This document shows positions 16,878 to 28,140 of a DNA stretch of 64,000 nucleotides, piece by piece. Under the pieces are notes generated by a model, which was given only the letters and a program-made list of their open reading frames with translations, had not been told where the DNA came from and did not search any database. Numbering within the stretch: the first letter of the stretch is position 1; each line of letters opens with the position of its first letter. Origin of the DNA: Mycolicibacterium vinylchloridicum (GTDB lineage Bacteria > Actinomycetota > Actinomycetes > Mycobacteriales > Mycobacteriaceae); contig NZ_JACBJQ010000009.1 in assembly GCF_013404075.1 (NCBI RefSeq), positions 1-64,000 on the forward strand, written 5' to 3'. The position numbers and the translations under genes are program-made.

Positions 16878-18428
16878 TCACCGCCAGCTCGGCAGCCAGA
16901 TCTCCATGTTCCACGTCGACTGCGAGATCGGGACGCCGGTCAGCACCGGATACAGCCAGGCGAAGTTCGTGATCACGACGGCGACATAGCAGCTCACGAC
17001 GATCAGCCCCAACGTTCGTCGTTCGGCATTCTGGTTGGGCGCGTGCAGGAGATCGCCGAGGATCAGCGCGATTCCCATGACCAGGAACGGCGCCATCGGC
17101 ACCGCATAGAAGAAGTACATCTGCCGGTCGATGTCGGCGAACCAGGGCAGGAAGCCGGCGCTGTAGCCGGTGAGCACGACCGCATACCGCCAGTCGCGAC
17201 GGACGAACGCCCGCCAGAGCGCGTAGACGAGGACGGGCACCGCCAGCCACCACATCGCCGGTGTGCCGACGAGCATCACGGCCTTCACACACGATGCCGC
17301 CCCGCAGCCGGGCACGTTCTGGTTGTCGATCGCGTACAGCACGGGCCGCAGCGACATCGGCCACGTCCACGGCTTGGACTCCCACGGATGGTGGTTGCCG
17401 TTCGCGTTCGTCAGCGTCGAGTGGAAGTGATAGGCCTTGTACGTGTAGTGCCACAGCGACCGGATCGCGTCCGGTGGCTGATACCACTGCCGTTCGCCGA
17501 TCGACTGCCCGACCTCGTAGCGGTTGACGGCCGTCTCCGAGGAGAACCACGGCGCATAGGACGCCAGATACACCGCGAACGGGATCAGCAGAAAGACGTA
17601 AGCCGTCGGCCCCAGATCCCGCCGGATCGCCCCGAACCACGGCCTCGGTACCCGGTAGGCCCGCCGCGCGGCGATGTCGAACGCCAGCGACATCGCGCCG
17701 AAGAACACGATGTAGTACAGCCCCGACCACTTGGTCGCGAACGCCAGGCCCAGCAGCACACCCGCGCCGAAACGCCACCACCGCACACCGAGCCGCGGGC
17801 CCCACGGCGTCTCGGCGATGCGCCCCTCGAGCAGGGCGTTGTGCATGCGTTCGCGCATCTGATCGCGGTCGACGATCAACGCCCCGAACGCCGCGACGAC
17901 GAAGAAGGTCAGGAAGCCGTCGAGCAGTGAGGTCCGCGCCGCGACGAAGCTCACGCCGTCGGCGATCAGCAGCAGCCCGGCGATCGCACCGACCAGCGTC
18001 GAGCGGCTGATCCGCCGCACGATCCGCACGACCAGCAAGACCAGAGCGATCCCGAGGATCGCGCTGGTGAACCGCCAGCCCACGCCGTTGTAGCCGAAGA
18101 TCGCCTCGCCGAACGCGATCAGCTGCTTGCCCATCGGCGGGTGCACGACCAGGCCGAAGCCGGGGTTGTCCTCGACGCCGTAGTTGTGCAGCATCTGCCA
18201 GGCCTGCGGCGCGTAGTGCTTCTCGTCGAAGATCGGGGTGCCCGCGTCGGTCGGCGACCCGAGGTTCATCAGCCGGGTCAGCGCGGCCAGGGCGGTGATG
18301 ATCGCAGTAGCCACCCAGCCCTCGATGCGGTCCAGCGGGCCGAAATCGGCGACCGGCACCAGCGGGCCGGGGCTGATGACGGGCGCGTGGCGCTGATGCG
18401 CATCCAGGTCGTCGACGGTCGTGGTCAT
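16878..18428 (-). CDS. pmt: Polyprenol-phosphate-mannose protein O-mannosyltransferase
   Basis: A 516-residue polytopic membrane enzyme of the GT39 (PMT) family, which transfers mannose from polyprenol-phosphate-mannose to Ser/Thr of proteins during Sec export. The first extracytoplasmic loop has the catalytic acidic pair in IFDEKHYAP; multiple hydrophobic segments follow, and the C-terminal domain contains the PEHPD-less mycobacterial form ending at WLPSW. It is the orthologue of Rv1002c. The ATG at 18428 gives the expected length; upstream in-frame codons overlap the rsmI start region and are rejected. It is divergent from rsmI with 25 bases between start codons, as in M. tuberculosis. Confidence 0.92.
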   Translation of the reverse strand: MTTTVDDLDAHQRHAPVISPGPLVPVADFGPLDRIEGWVATAIITALAALTRLMNLGSPTDAGTPIFDEKHYAPQAWQMLHNYGVEDNPGFGLVVHPPMGKQLIAFGEAIFGYNGVGWRFTSAILGIALVLLVVRIVRRISRSTLVGAIAGLLLIADGVSFVAARTSLLDGFLTFFVVAAFGALIVDRDQMRERMHNALLEGRIAETPWGPRLGVRWWRFGAGVLLGLAFATKWSGLYYIVFFGAMSLAFDIAARRAYRVPRPWFGAIRRDLGPTAYVFLLIPFAVYLASYAPWFSSETAVNRYEVGQSIGERQWYQPPDAIRSLWHYTYKAYHFHSTLTNANGNHHPWESKPWTWPMSLRPVLYAIDNQNVPGCGAASCVKAVMLVGTPAMWWLAVPVLVYALWRAFVRRDWRYAVVLTGYSAGFLPWFADIDRQMYFFYAVPMAPFLVMGIALILGDLLHAPNQNAERRTLGLIVVSCYVAVVITNFAWLYPVLTGVPISQSTWNMEIWLPSWR

Positions 18429-18453
18429 CGCTAGCGATCGTATTCTGTCCTGC

Positions 18454-19293
18454 ATGACTGCCGGGAGACTGCTGCTCGGCGCCACACCATTGGGCCAGCC
18501 GGGCGACGCGTCGAAACGACTGGTCGACGCTCTGTCCACCGCCGATGTGGTCGCCGCCGAGGACACCCGGCGGGTGCGGACCCTGGCCCAGTCGCTCGGT
18601 GTGAAGATCCGCGGTCGCGTGGTCAGCCTGTTCGACCAGAACGAGGCCGCCCGGGTGCCCCAACTCGTCGACGACATCAAGGGCGGCGCGACTGTCTTGG
18701 TGGTCAGTGACGCCGGGATGCCTCTGATCAACGATCCCGGTTACCGCATGGTCGCAGCCTGCGTCGAAGAAGACCTGCCGGTGAGCTGTCTGCCCGGTCC
18801 GTCGGCCGTGACCACCGCGCTGGCCGTGTCCGGGCTGGCGTCGGACCGGTTCTGCTTCGAGGGGTTCGCGCCGCGTAAGCAGTCCGCGCGGCGGACGTGG
18901 CTGGCTGCGTTGGCCGCCGAGCAGCGCACCTGTGTGTTCTTCGAGTCACCACGGCGGCTGGCCGACTGCCTGCGCGACGCCGTCGACGAACTCGGCGGAC
19001 AGCGTCGCGCGGTGGTCTGCCGCGAGCTGACGAAGGTGCACGAGGAGATCCGGCGCGGCACGCTGGCCGAGCTCGCGAAGTGGGCCGACGAGAAGGTGCT
19101 CGGCGAGATCACCGTGGTGCTGGCCGGCGCGCTGCCGACGACCGACTTGCCGACCCTGCTCGCCGAGGTCGACGCCCTGGTGGACGACGGGCTGCGCGTG
19201 AAGGACGCGTGCGCGCAGGTGATCGAGGCCCACCCGGGCGCACCGTCGCGGCGCGAGCTCTACGAGGCGGTGCTGCGCTCGCGCGAATCCTGA
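18454..19293 (+). CDS. rsmI: 16S rRNA (cytidine-1402 2'-O)-methyltransferase
   Basis: A 279-residue SAM-dependent methyltransferase (tetrapyrrole-methylase fold) that modifies C1402 in the ribosomal P site. It shows LLLGATPLGQPGDAS at the N-terminus, VVAAEDTRRVRTL, VVSDAGMPLINDPGYRMVAACVE and the SAM loop LPGPSAVTTALAVSGL. Length and motifs are typical. It is the orthologue of Rv1003. The ATG at 18454 is chosen because it begins directly before the conserved first strand. The 3' end overlaps the convergent pabB by 34 bases. Confidence 0.93.
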   Translation: MTAGRLLLGATPLGQPGDASKRLVDALSTADVVAAEDTRRVRTLAQSLGVKIRGRVVSLFDQNEAARVPQLVDDIKGGATVLVVSDAGMPLINDPGYRMVAACVEEDLPVSCLPGPSAVTTALAVSGLASDRFCFEGFAPRKQSARRTWLAALAAEQRTCVFFESPRRLADCLRDAVDELGGQRRAVVCRELTKVHEEIRRGTLAELAKWADEKVLGEITVVLAGALPTTDLPTLLAEVDALVDDGLRVKDACAQVIEAHPGAPSRRELYEAVLRSRES

Positions 19294-20510
19294 CCGGCCT
19301 GAATCACCGGCGCGGCTTTGTGCAGGCATTCCTGCCACTCGGCTTTCGCGTCCGAATCGGCGGTGATGCCGCCGCCCACGCCGAGGACGGCCGTACCGTG
19401 CGCGTCGAACTCGACGGTGCGGATGGCGACGTTGAGTTCGGTGCCCGCGATCGGTGACGCCATGCCGACGGTGCCGCAGTACACCCCGCGCCGCCGCGGC
19501 TCCCACTGTGAAAGTAGTTCACGGGCACGGCCTTTCGGTGTTCCCGTGACAGACGCGGGAGGGAACGCGGCGGCCAACAATGCGGCGTTCGGGATCTCCG
19601 GCCGGACGGTCGCCGCGACCGTCGACACCAGATGCCACACTCCGGGTGCTGCTTGGACTCTGAGTAGTTCGGGCACCGTGACGGAGCCCGTTTCGGCGAC
19701 CCGGCCCAGGTCGTTGCGCACCAGGTCGACGATCATGATGTTCTCGGCAACGTCCTTGGCCGACGCCAGCAGCTCCGCGGGCGCACAGTGCAGCGGCAGC
19801 GTGCCTTTGATCGGGCTGGATGTCACCTCGTCGCCGACCCGGCGGACGAACAACTCCGGTGACAGCGAGGCCACCGCACCCCAGTCCCCGGCCAGGTAGG
19901 CGGCCCGGGCCGGTGTGGTCCGGGTGACCGCATCGGCAAAGAACTCCAGCGGCGAACCGTGCAGGGTGCCGGTGAATTGCGTGCACACGCAAGCCTGGTA
20001 GACCTCGCCTGCTCCGATCGCCGCCAGGGCGGCCAGCACGCCTTCCTGGTGGCGTGCGAAATCTGGTTCTGCCCAGTCGATTTCATAGGTGTTGTGCGGA
20101 ACCGGAGAGGACAGCGCCTCAGCCACCCACCCTTTGATCGTTGCGCCGGAGAGGCTTTCGTGCCACCAGCAGCCATCAACGTCGCGCCGCAGCACACTGT
20201 CGGTCCAGCCGCCGGCTGCCTCGGGAATCCGCGGCGGCGCGCCGTCGGACGCGGCGTCGGGATACGACAGATAACCGATCCACCCGCCGCCGACCGCCTC
20301 GCTGGGACCATCGGGCGCTACGGCGAACACCTCGGCGGGATCGATCGCCCGCGCCGACACGGTGGGGGCGATCACCGCGGAAGCACCGAACCATTCGCCG
20401 ACGAGCGCGGCCGGCGGCGCCAGCCCGCGCCGCGCTGCGGCGCCGGCGAGCGAGCGCAGGACCTCGGCGGCGGTGCCGAGGTCTCCGAGCCGGTCGATGC
20501 GCATCGCCAT
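19260..20510 (-). CDS. pabB: Aminodeoxychorismate synthase component I
   Basis: A 416-residue chorismate-binding enzyme that aminates chorismate to 4-amino-4-deoxychorismate for folate synthesis, using ammonia from PabA. Family motifs are GEVYQACVCTQF, SLSPELFVRR, SSPIKGTLP, IVDLVRNDLGRV, and PPASVTGTPKGRA near the C-terminus. The PIKGT motif, rather than PIAGT, fits aminodeoxychorismate or anthranilate synthase rather than isochorismate or salicylate synthase. It is the orthologue of Rv1005c. It lies 34 bases downstream of the ECF41 sigma gene on the same strand and may share its transcript. Confidence 0.9.
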   Translation of the reverse strand: MAMRIDRLGDLGTAAEVLRSLAGAAARRGLAPPAALVGEWFGASAVIAPTVSARAIDPAEVFAVAPDGPSEAVGGGWIGYLSYPDAASDGAPPRIPEAAGGWTDSVLRRDVDGCWWHESLSGATIKGWVAEALSSPVPHNTYEIDWAEPDFARHQEGVLAALAAIGAGEVYQACVCTQFTGTLHGSPLEFFADAVTRTTPARAAYLAGDWGAVASLSPELFVRRVGDEVTSSPIKGTLPLHCAPAELLASAKDVAENIMIVDLVRNDLGRVAETGSVTVPELLRVQAAPGVWHLVSTVAATVRPEIPNAALLAAAFPPASVTGTPKGRARELLSQWEPRRRGVYCGTVGMASPIAGTELNVAIRTVEFDAHGTAVLGVGGGITADSDAKAEWQECLHKAAPVIQAGQDSRERSTAS

Positions 20511-20544
20511 AGCCTGACGGCTGCGGCCTACAGACGCAAAGGCG

Positions 20545-21438
20545 TCAGCGGCTGATCTCCCTGCGGACGGTCACCGCGGCGAGCTTCTCCGGGTTGCGCA
20601 TCGCGTAGAAGTTGGTGATCGTCCCGTCGGTGATCTCGACCAGCATCACGGACTCGGCCCGATCCCCGCGATAGACGACGATCGCGGGGGCGCCGTTGTA
20701 GTTCGCGCCTTCGATGCGGTATTCGGGCGTGGCCTGGCGGAACAGTCCGATGATGAGCCTGGCGACCTTGGCCGGTCCCAGCACCGGGCGGCGGGCGGCG
20801 CTGACCTTGCCGTCGCTGTCGGAGGTGAACACGACGTCGGGTGCCAGCAGGCTCATCAGCCCCTCGAGGTCGCCGGTCGCGGCTGCCATCAGGAACTGCG
20901 CGGTGATCTGCTCGGACCGCTGCGGGTCGAGGGGCTCGAAGCGGCGCCGCCGCGAGTGCACGTGCTCGCGGGCCCGATGCGCCATCTGGCGCACCGCGAC
21001 CGTGGATTTGCCTATCGCGTCGGCGATTTCGTCGTGGCTGAAGCCGAACACCTCGCGCAGCACGAACACCGCGCGCTCGTCGGGCGTCAGCGTCTCCAGC
21101 ACCACCAGCATCGCCATCGACACCGATTCGGCAAGTACCACATCGGTTGCGGCATCGCGCTCGTCGAGCAGCAGCGGTTCGGGCAGCCACGGGCCGACGT
21201 AGTCCTCCCTGCGGCGGGCCTGCGTGCGCAGAGTGTTCAGTGCCTGGCGGGTCACCAGCTGAGCCAGATACGCCTTCGTGTCACGGACGGCATCCAAATC
21301 CACTGTCGCCCAACGTATGTAGCTTTCCTGTAAGACATCGTCGGCTTCGGTTGCCGAACCGAGGATCTCGTAAGCGATCGTGAACAGCAGCGGACGCAGC
21401 AGGGTGAACCGGTCGGCGTGTTCGTCGGTGGCGGTCAC
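20545..21438 (-). CDS. ECF41-type RNA polymerase sigma factor (SigJ-like) with fused SnoaL-like domain
   Basis: A 297-residue extracytoplasmic-function sigma factor. Sigma region 2 (about 10-75; GSATEADDVLQESYIRW) and region 4 (about 110-165; LTPDERAVFVLREVFGFSHDEIAD) are followed by a C-terminal SnoaL-like domain replacing an anti-sigma factor. The C-terminal hallmarks of ECF41 are present in variant form: DSDGK (usually DGGGK) and NPEKL. The C-terminal domain both represses and is needed for activity. The GTG at 21438 overlaps the stop of the upstream oxidoreductase (GTGA), the usual ECF41 neighbour. The operon is preceded by an ECF41-type promoter at 22649-22675, predicting autoregulation. 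Confidence 0.9.
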   Translation of the reverse strand: MTATDEHADRFTLLRPLLFTIAYEILGSATEADDVLQESYIRWATVDLDAVRDTKAYLAQLVTRQALNTLRTQARRREDYVGPWLPEPLLLDERDAATDVVLAESVSMAMLVVLETLTPDERAVFVLREVFGFSHDEIADAIGKSTVAVRQMAHRAREHVHSRRRRFEPLDPQRSEQITAQFLMAAATGDLEGLMSLLAPDVVFTSDSDGKVSAARRPVLGPAKVARLIIGLFRQATPEYRIEGANYNGAPAIVVYRGDRAESVMLVEITDGTITNFYAMRNPEKLAAVTVRREISR

Positions 21439-22607
21439 GGGGTGACCACCGACTCGGGTGCCGGGCGCTTGCCGCCGCCCTTGATCCAGAAATAGGACCC
21501 GGGCCTGCGGGCCTCGCGCCGCAGGAAGCTGATCGTGCCCTTGCAGACCGCCTCCTTGATCATCGCGGCGGTGCGCCCGCCGATGTACAGCGGCAGCGGG
21601 ACGTCGTTGGTGCGGGCGATCTGGATGGTCCCACCTGCCCGGCCCAGGCTGATGCACTGCCCGGTGAATGCCTGGCTGATCACTGCGGGCCGGTCGCCGG
21701 CGATGCGGGCCAGCACGGTGTTGGCGGCCTGTGCGCCCAGCGGGATCGCGGCCTGGCAACTCATTCGCAACGGCTGGTCAGACGGTGCCGCGGCATCCCC
21801 GGCGGCCACGATGCGGTCGTCGTCGACGCTGGTCAGCGTCTCGTCGGTGAGAAGCCGGCCGATCGTGTCGGTGCGCAGCCCGGACCGGGCCGCCAGGTCG
21901 GGCACCCCGAATCCGGCGGTCCAGATCGTCACGTAGCTCGCCAGCCGGCGTCCGTCGCCCAGCGTCACCGCATCGGCGGCCACCGCGGTCACCATGGCCT
22001 GCGGCCCGTCGACGATCTCGACCCCGAGCTTGCGCAGCCGCCTGGCAACCGACCGGCGGCCCTGCGTGCTCAGGTAGGGGCCGAGGACCGCACCGCACAC
22101 CAGCGTGACCGTGCGGCCCTGCTCGGCCAACTCGGCCGCGGTCTCGATCCCGGTCGGGCCTGCGCCGACCACGCAGACCGGAGCGCCGTAGTGCAGGTCG
22201 CCCAGTGCGGCGGTCAAGCGCCGGGCCTCTTCGAGATCGGCGATGGGATAAGCGAATTCATCCGCACCGGGGACGGCCGACCGGGCTGAGCCGCTTCCCA
22301 CCGCGTAGATCAGGTAGTCATACGGCAGCGGCTGCCCACTGAACAGCTCCACCTGCCGCGCCTCGGTGTCGATACGGGTGGCCGCGTCGACCACCAGCGC
22401 GATGCCGTCGCCGAGGATGTCGGCGTAGGGATGCGTGGCGTCGTCGGAGCCGGTGACCAATTGGTGCAACCGGATCCGCTCGACGAAGTCGGGGCGCGGA
22501 TTGACCAGGGTGATCTCCACATCGGGACGCAGCCGCAGGTGGTTGGCCGCGATCACGCCGGCGTAGCCGCCACCGATCACCACAACTCGGGCTCGTTGCT
22601 CGGTCAT
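21435..22607 (-). CDS. NAD(P)/FAD-dependent oxidoreductase (NDH-2-like)
   Basis: A 390-residue pyridine nucleotide-disulfide-type flavoprotein. It shows an N-terminal FAD motif VVVIGGGYAGVIAAN, a second Rossmann motif CVVGAGPTGIETAAELAEQG, and the FAD-ribityl segment VAAGDAAAPS around residue 285. It resembles type II NADH dehydrogenases but lacks a clear C-terminal membrane helix. The ATG at 22607 is preferred over a GTG one codon upstream because AAGGAG lies 7 bases before it. Oxidoreductases of this kind are the typical targets encoded beside ECF41 sigma factors. Its substrate is unknown. Confidence 0.85.
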   Translation of the reverse strand: MTEQRARVVVIGGGYAGVIAANHLRLRPDVEITLVNPRPDFVERIRLHQLVTGSDDATHPYADILGDGIALVVDAATRIDTEARQVELFSGQPLPYDYLIYAVGSGSARSAVPGADEFAYPIADLEEARRLTAALGDLHYGAPVCVVGAGPTGIETAAELAEQGRTVTLVCGAVLGPYLSTQGRRSVARRLRKLGVEIVDGPQAMVTAVAADAVTLGDGRRLASYVTIWTAGFGVPDLAARSGLRTDTIGRLLTDETLTSVDDDRIVAAGDAAAPSDQPLRMSCQAAIPLGAQAANTVLARIAGDRPAVISQAFTGQCISLGRAGGTIQIARTNDVPLPLYIGGRTAAMIKEAVCKGTISFLRREARRPGSYFWIKGGGKRPAPESVVTP

Positions 22608-22648
22608 CACATCTCTCCTTTGAGGTCGCTTGAGCCTGTCGACCTCGA

Positions 22649-22675
22649 GACACCGTTGGTGCTGTGAATGTGACG
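22649..22675 (-). promoter_or_regulatory. ECF41-type promoter of the oxidoreductase-sigma operon
   Basis: Read on the minus strand, CGTCACA (22669-22675), exactly 16 bases, then TGTC (22649-22652). The published ECF41 target consensus, as I recall it, is TGTCACA-N16-CGTC, so the match is 6/7 and 3/4 with the correct spacing. It lies 42 bases upstream of the start at 22607 and points into the operon that encodes the ECF41 sigma factor. Confidence 0.7.
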
Positions 22676-22678
22676 CTA

Positions 22679-22694
22679 CGTGATGCAGCTCACG
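22679..22694. promoter_or_regulatory. CRP/Cmr-like palindrome
   Basis: CGTGATGCAGCTCACG has the GTGA-N6-TCAC core of the cAMP-receptor-protein site (mycobacterial CRP consensus TGTGA-N6-TCACA) with perfect 5-bp arms. It abuts the -35 element of the ECF41-type promoter and lies between metG and the oxidoreductase operon. Positions just outside the core deviate from the consensus. Confidence 0.45.
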
Positions 22695-22697
22695 GAT

Positions 22698-24251
22698 TCA
22701 CTCGGCCGGCTGGTACCTCGGGAACACCCCGACGGGGGCCGGCAGCGCGGTGCCGGGCGCGATGCGCACCGCAACCGCGCCGAAATCGCGCTCCGAGCCG
22801 GGCTGGCCCAACAGGTCGAGCAGCGTGGCCGCCGACGTCGGCATCACCGGCTGCACCAGCAGCGCCGCGATCCGGACGACCTCCAGCGTCACGTACAGAA
22901 CCGTGCGGAACCGCTCCTGGTCGGCCGCCGACTCGGACTTGCGCAGCACCCACGGCTCCTGGGCGGAGAAGTAGCGGTTGGCGGCGCCGAGCATCGCCCA
23001 GATCGCCTCCAGCGCCAGATGCATGGCGGGTACGTCGAAGTGGGCGCGCACCCGCGGCAGCAGATCGTCGGCGAGCGCCAGCAGCTCGCGGTCGGCATCG
23101 CTGAACTCACCGGGCTCGGGCACCAGCGCGTCGAGGTTCTTGTTGACCATCGACAGCGAGCGCTGCGCCAGGTTGCCGAACTCGTTGGCGAGATCGGCGT
23201 TGATCCGGCCGATGATGGCGTCCTCGCTGTAGCTGCCGTCCTGGCCGAACGGGACCTCGCGCAGCAGGAAGTAGCGCACCTGGTCCAGGCCGAAGGCGTC
23301 GACGAGGGCGAACGGATCCACGACGTTGCCCACCGACTTGCTCATCTTCTCGCCGCTGTTGAGCAGGAAGCCGTGCACGAAAACCCTTCTCGGGAGCTCG
23401 ATTCCGGCCGACATCAGGAACGCCGGCCAGTACACGGTGTGGAACCGGATGATGTCCTTGCCGATCATGTGCAGATCGGCCGGCCAGTACTTGCGGAACG
23501 ACTCGGAGTCGGTGTCGGGGAAGCCCGCGCCGGTCAGGTAGTTGGTCAGCGCGTCCACCCACACGTACATGACGTGGTCGGGATGGTCGGGAACCGGCAC
23601 ACCCCAGTCGAAGGTGGTCCGCGAGATCGACAGATCGCGAAGGCCGCCCGAGACGAAGCTGACGACCTCGTTGCGGCGGACATCGGGCGCGATGAACTCC
23701 GGGTGCGCCTCGTAGTGGGCCAACAGCCGCTCGGCGTAAGCCGACAGCCGGAAGAAGTAGGTCTGTTCCTCGGTCCACGTCACCGGCGTACCGGTCTCCA
23801 GCGAGTACTTGTTGCCGTCGGGGCGCGTCTCGAGTTCGTCGGAGGTGAAGAAGCGTTCGTCGCGCACCGAATACCAACCGGCGTAGGAGTCGAGATAGAT
23901 GTCGCCTGCGGCGTCCATCCGCTTCCAGATCTCGATCGATGCGTCGACGTGGTCGGCGTCGGTGGTGCGGATGAAGCGGTCGAAGGACGCGCCGAGCTTT
24001 TCCTGCATCGCCTGGAACGCATCGGAATTTCGCCGGGCCAGCTCGGCGGTCGGGATGCCCTCCGCGGCGGCCGTCTGCGCCATCTTCAGCCCGTGTTCAT
24101 CGGTTCCGGTCAGATAGCGCACGTCGAAACCGTCGAGCCGTTTGAAGCGGGCGATCGCGTCGGTGGCGATGTATTCATAGGCGTGGCCGATGTGCGGCGC
24201 ACCGTTGGGATACGCGATCGCTGTGGTGATGTAGTACGGCGGCTTACTCAT
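22698..24251 (-). CDS. metG: Methionyl-tRNA synthetase
   Basis: A 517-residue class I aminoacyl-tRNA synthetase charging initiator and elongator tRNA-Met. It shows the HIGH-type motif PHIGHAYEY near residue 18, the TGTDEHGLK segment, and the KMSKSVGNV signature near residue 300, followed by an anticodon-binding helical domain. The length matches the short mycobacterial MetG (Rv1007c) without a C-terminal tRNA-binding extension. The ATG at 24251 begins just before the conserved first strand; a GTG four codons upstream is an alternative. It is divergent from tatD (26-base gap). Confidence 0.95.
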   Translation of the reverse strand: MSKPPYYITTAIAYPNGAPHIGHAYEYIATDAIARFKRLDGFDVRYLTGTDEHGLKMAQTAAAEGIPTAELARRNSDAFQAMQEKLGASFDRFIRTTDADHVDASIEIWKRMDAAGDIYLDSYAGWYSVRDERFFTSDELETRPDGNKYSLETGTPVTWTEEQTYFFRLSAYAERLLAHYEAHPEFIAPDVRRNEVVSFVSGGLRDLSISRTTFDWGVPVPDHPDHVMYVWVDALTNYLTGAGFPDTDSESFRKYWPADLHMIGKDIIRFHTVYWPAFLMSAGIELPRRVFVHGFLLNSGEKMSKSVGNVVDPFALVDAFGLDQVRYFLLREVPFGQDGSYSEDAIIGRINADLANEFGNLAQRSLSMVNKNLDALVPEPGEFSDADRELLALADDLLPRVRAHFDVPAMHLALEAIWAMLGAANRYFSAQEPWVLRKSESAADQERFRTVLYVTLEVVRIAALLVQPVMPTSAATLLDLLGQPGSERDFGAVAVRIAPGTALPAPVGVFPRYQPAE

Positions 24252-24277
24252 TTGATTGTTCACCCTAAGGTGTTGGC

Positions 24278-25114
24278 GTGGGTTCTCAGGAAAAGAGGCG
24301 TGAGCCACCGCCGCTCCCAGAGCCGTTGACGCCGTTGATCGATGCGCACACCCACCTGGACGCGTGCGGCGCACGCGACGCTGACGACGTCCGCGCGATC
24401 CTGGACCGCGCGCAGGCCGCGGGCGTGGTGGCGGCGGTGACGATCGCCGACGACCTCGACGCCGCCCGCTGGGCCGCGCAGGCCGCCACCTGGGACCCGC
24501 GGGTCTACGCCGCGGTCGCATTGCACCCGACCCGCGCGGACGCGCTGGACGACGACGCCCGCGGCGAACTCGAAGCGCTGGCCTCCCACGGCCGGGTGGT
24601 CGCCGTCGGGGAGACCGGCATGGACCTCTACTGGCCGGGCAGGCTCGACGGGTGTGCCGGCCCTTCGGCTCAGCGGGAAGCGTTCGCCTGGCATATCGAC
24701 CTGGCCAAGCGGACCGGCAAGCCGCTGATGATCCACAACCGCGACGCCGACGCCGAGGTACTCGACGTGCTGCGCGCCGAGGGCGCGCCGGAGACGGTCA
24801 TCTTCCACTGTTTCTCCTCGGGTCCCGAGATGGCCCGCACGTGCGTCGAGGCCGGTTGGGTGCTCAGCCTGTCCGGCACGGTCAGCTTCCGCAACGCCCG
24901 TGACCTGCGGGAGGCGGCGACGCTGATCCCGCCGGAGCAGCTCCTGGTCGAGACCGATGCCCCGTTTCTGACCCCGCATCCCTACCGCGGGGCACCCAAC
25001 GAGCCGTATTGCCTGCCCTACACCGTGCGGGCGCTGGCCGATGTCGTCGACCGGCCGGCGGAGTTGCTGGCAGAGCAGTCATCGGCGACCGCGCGGCGGG
25101 TCTACGGTCTCTAA
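24278..25114 (+). CDS. tatD: TatD-family metal-dependent hydrolase / deoxyribonuclease
   Basis: A 278-residue amidohydrolase-fold enzyme. The metal ligands are visible in [31 protein letters not shown] and ETDAPFLTP, in the family order. TatD proteins are 3'-5' exonucleases with roles in DNA repair and RNA quality control. The start is GTG at 24278. It is the orthologue of Rv1008. The rpfB gene follows on the same strand after 122 bases that contain a terminator-like hairpin, so tatD transcripts probably end or are attenuated there. Confidence 0.9.
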   Translation: MGSQEKRREPPPLPEPLTPLIDAHTHLDACGARDADDVRAILDRAQAAGVVAAVTIADDLDAARWAAQAATWDPRVYAAVALHPTRADALDDDARGELEALASHGRVVAVGETGMDLYWPGRLDGCAGPSAQREAFAWHIDLAKRTGKPLMIHNRDADAEVLDVLRAEGAPETVIFHCFSSGPEMARTCVEAGWVLSLSGTVSFRNARDLREAATLIPPEQLLVETDAPFLTPHPYRGAPNEPYCLPYTVRALADVVDRPAELLAEQSSATARRVYGL

Positions 25115-25183
25115 GGGTCTGTTGAGAGCCGCGAGCCCGGGTTGCTCCGGTCCGGTCTGGTTCGTTACCGTCTTGTGATCAAA

Positions 25184-25203
25184 GGGGGCCACCGTTGGCC
25201 CCT
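25184..25203 (+). terminator. Terminator-like hairpin in the tatD-rpfB intergenic region / rpfB leader
   Basis: GGGGCCA (25185-25191), loop CCGT, TGGCCCC (25196-25202), extendable by a G-T pair, followed by TTGTTGCATTT. It ends 33 bases before the rpfB start (25237). It can terminate tatD read-through. In M. tuberculosis the rpfB-ksgA-ispE leader has been described as an RNA switch with an intrinsic-type terminator, and this hairpin is in the corresponding place, so it may act as an attenuator. Confidence 0.6.
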
Positions 25204-25215
25204 TGTTGCATTTAG

Positions 25216-27256
<2,041 letters not shown>

Positions 27257-27269
<13 letters not shown>

Positions 27270-28072
27270 GCGCTTCGGCGCACGGTTTCGCGGAGCTGGT
27301 GCACCATCTCGGTGCATGACGGGTATCTCCGGTCCGGGTCTTTTGCGATGGCCCGTGCCAGGATCGTGTCGAATGACCTTGTCAGCCAAGAGATGTGCCG
27401 TGACATCTCCGGTGGCGGTAAATGCAGGTGTGCATCGATCAGCGTCACCGGATCGTCGGCGCTGAACGGCGGTGCACCAGTGAGTAATTCCAGTGCGGTG
27501 CAGGCGAGGGCGTATTCGTCGGTCGCGGCCTGCGGCAGGCGTCCCTGCAGGAGTTCGGGAGCCGCATAGGGCAGCGACGCCATCACCTGGGCGGGGCGAT
27601 GCCAGACGTCCTCGGCGAGTACGTGCGCGACACCGAAGTCGATCAGCACCGCCCCGTGCTTCGAAAAGTCTTGATGGACAAGAATGTTCGCGGGCTTGAC
27701 GTCGCTGTGTACGACGCCGTCGTGATGGGCGTGATCGAGTGCGGCGGCGATCTGACCGAGCGCATCGAGCTTGTCGTCCAGAGACGCAAGCCGGGTCGCA
27801 TTGCCGCCGTCGACGTATTGCATCGTCATCCAGTGCTCGCCGTGGTCGTAGACGGTCACGATGTGGCGGTGCCGCAGCCGATCTGCGATGCGGTACTCCC
27901 GGGCCAGGCGGGCGGTGCCCGCGTGATCGCGGTGCTGCTCGTCGAGCACCTTCAGCGCGACGACCGGATGTCGCTGACCCGCACCGCGGGCGAGGTAGAC
28001 CACCGCCTGGCCGCCACGGCCCAGCACGCTGTCGACCGCATAGCCCGCGAACGTCTGCCCGGGATGAACCAC
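27257..28072 (-). CDS. Soluble eukaryotic-like Ser/Thr protein kinase (non-RD type)
   Basis: A 271-residue chain that is almost only a kinase domain. It shows the Gly-rich loop [18 protein letters not shown] (ATP-binding Lys), an alpha-C Glu in ARLAREYRI, the catalytic loop [14 protein letters not shown] (metal Asp), and the APE motif YAAPELL. The Arg before the catalytic Asp is replaced by Ser (HSD instead of HRD), as in kinases not needing activation-loop phosphorylation. No transmembrane helix, PASTA or sensor domain is seen. It is encoded antisense between ksgA and ispE, converging on ksgA with a 13-base overlap and diverging from ispE (68 bases). Its substrates are unknown. It starts at GTG 28072. 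Confidence 0.85.
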
Positions 28073-28140
28073 GCTTTGACCCTAGATTCGCTGACCCGCG
28101 ACCGAGCGGGGAATCGCGCGAGGCGCGATAGTCTCGTCCG

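Noticed and set aside
16831..18663. A 610-codon frame on the same strand as pmt but shifted
   Set aside because: It is the out-of-frame shadow of pmt; the pmt frame carries the helices and the FDEKHY motif.
22680..24329. A 549-codon open frame antisense to metG
   Set aside because: It lacks a recognisable domain, and metG motifs are complete on the other strand.
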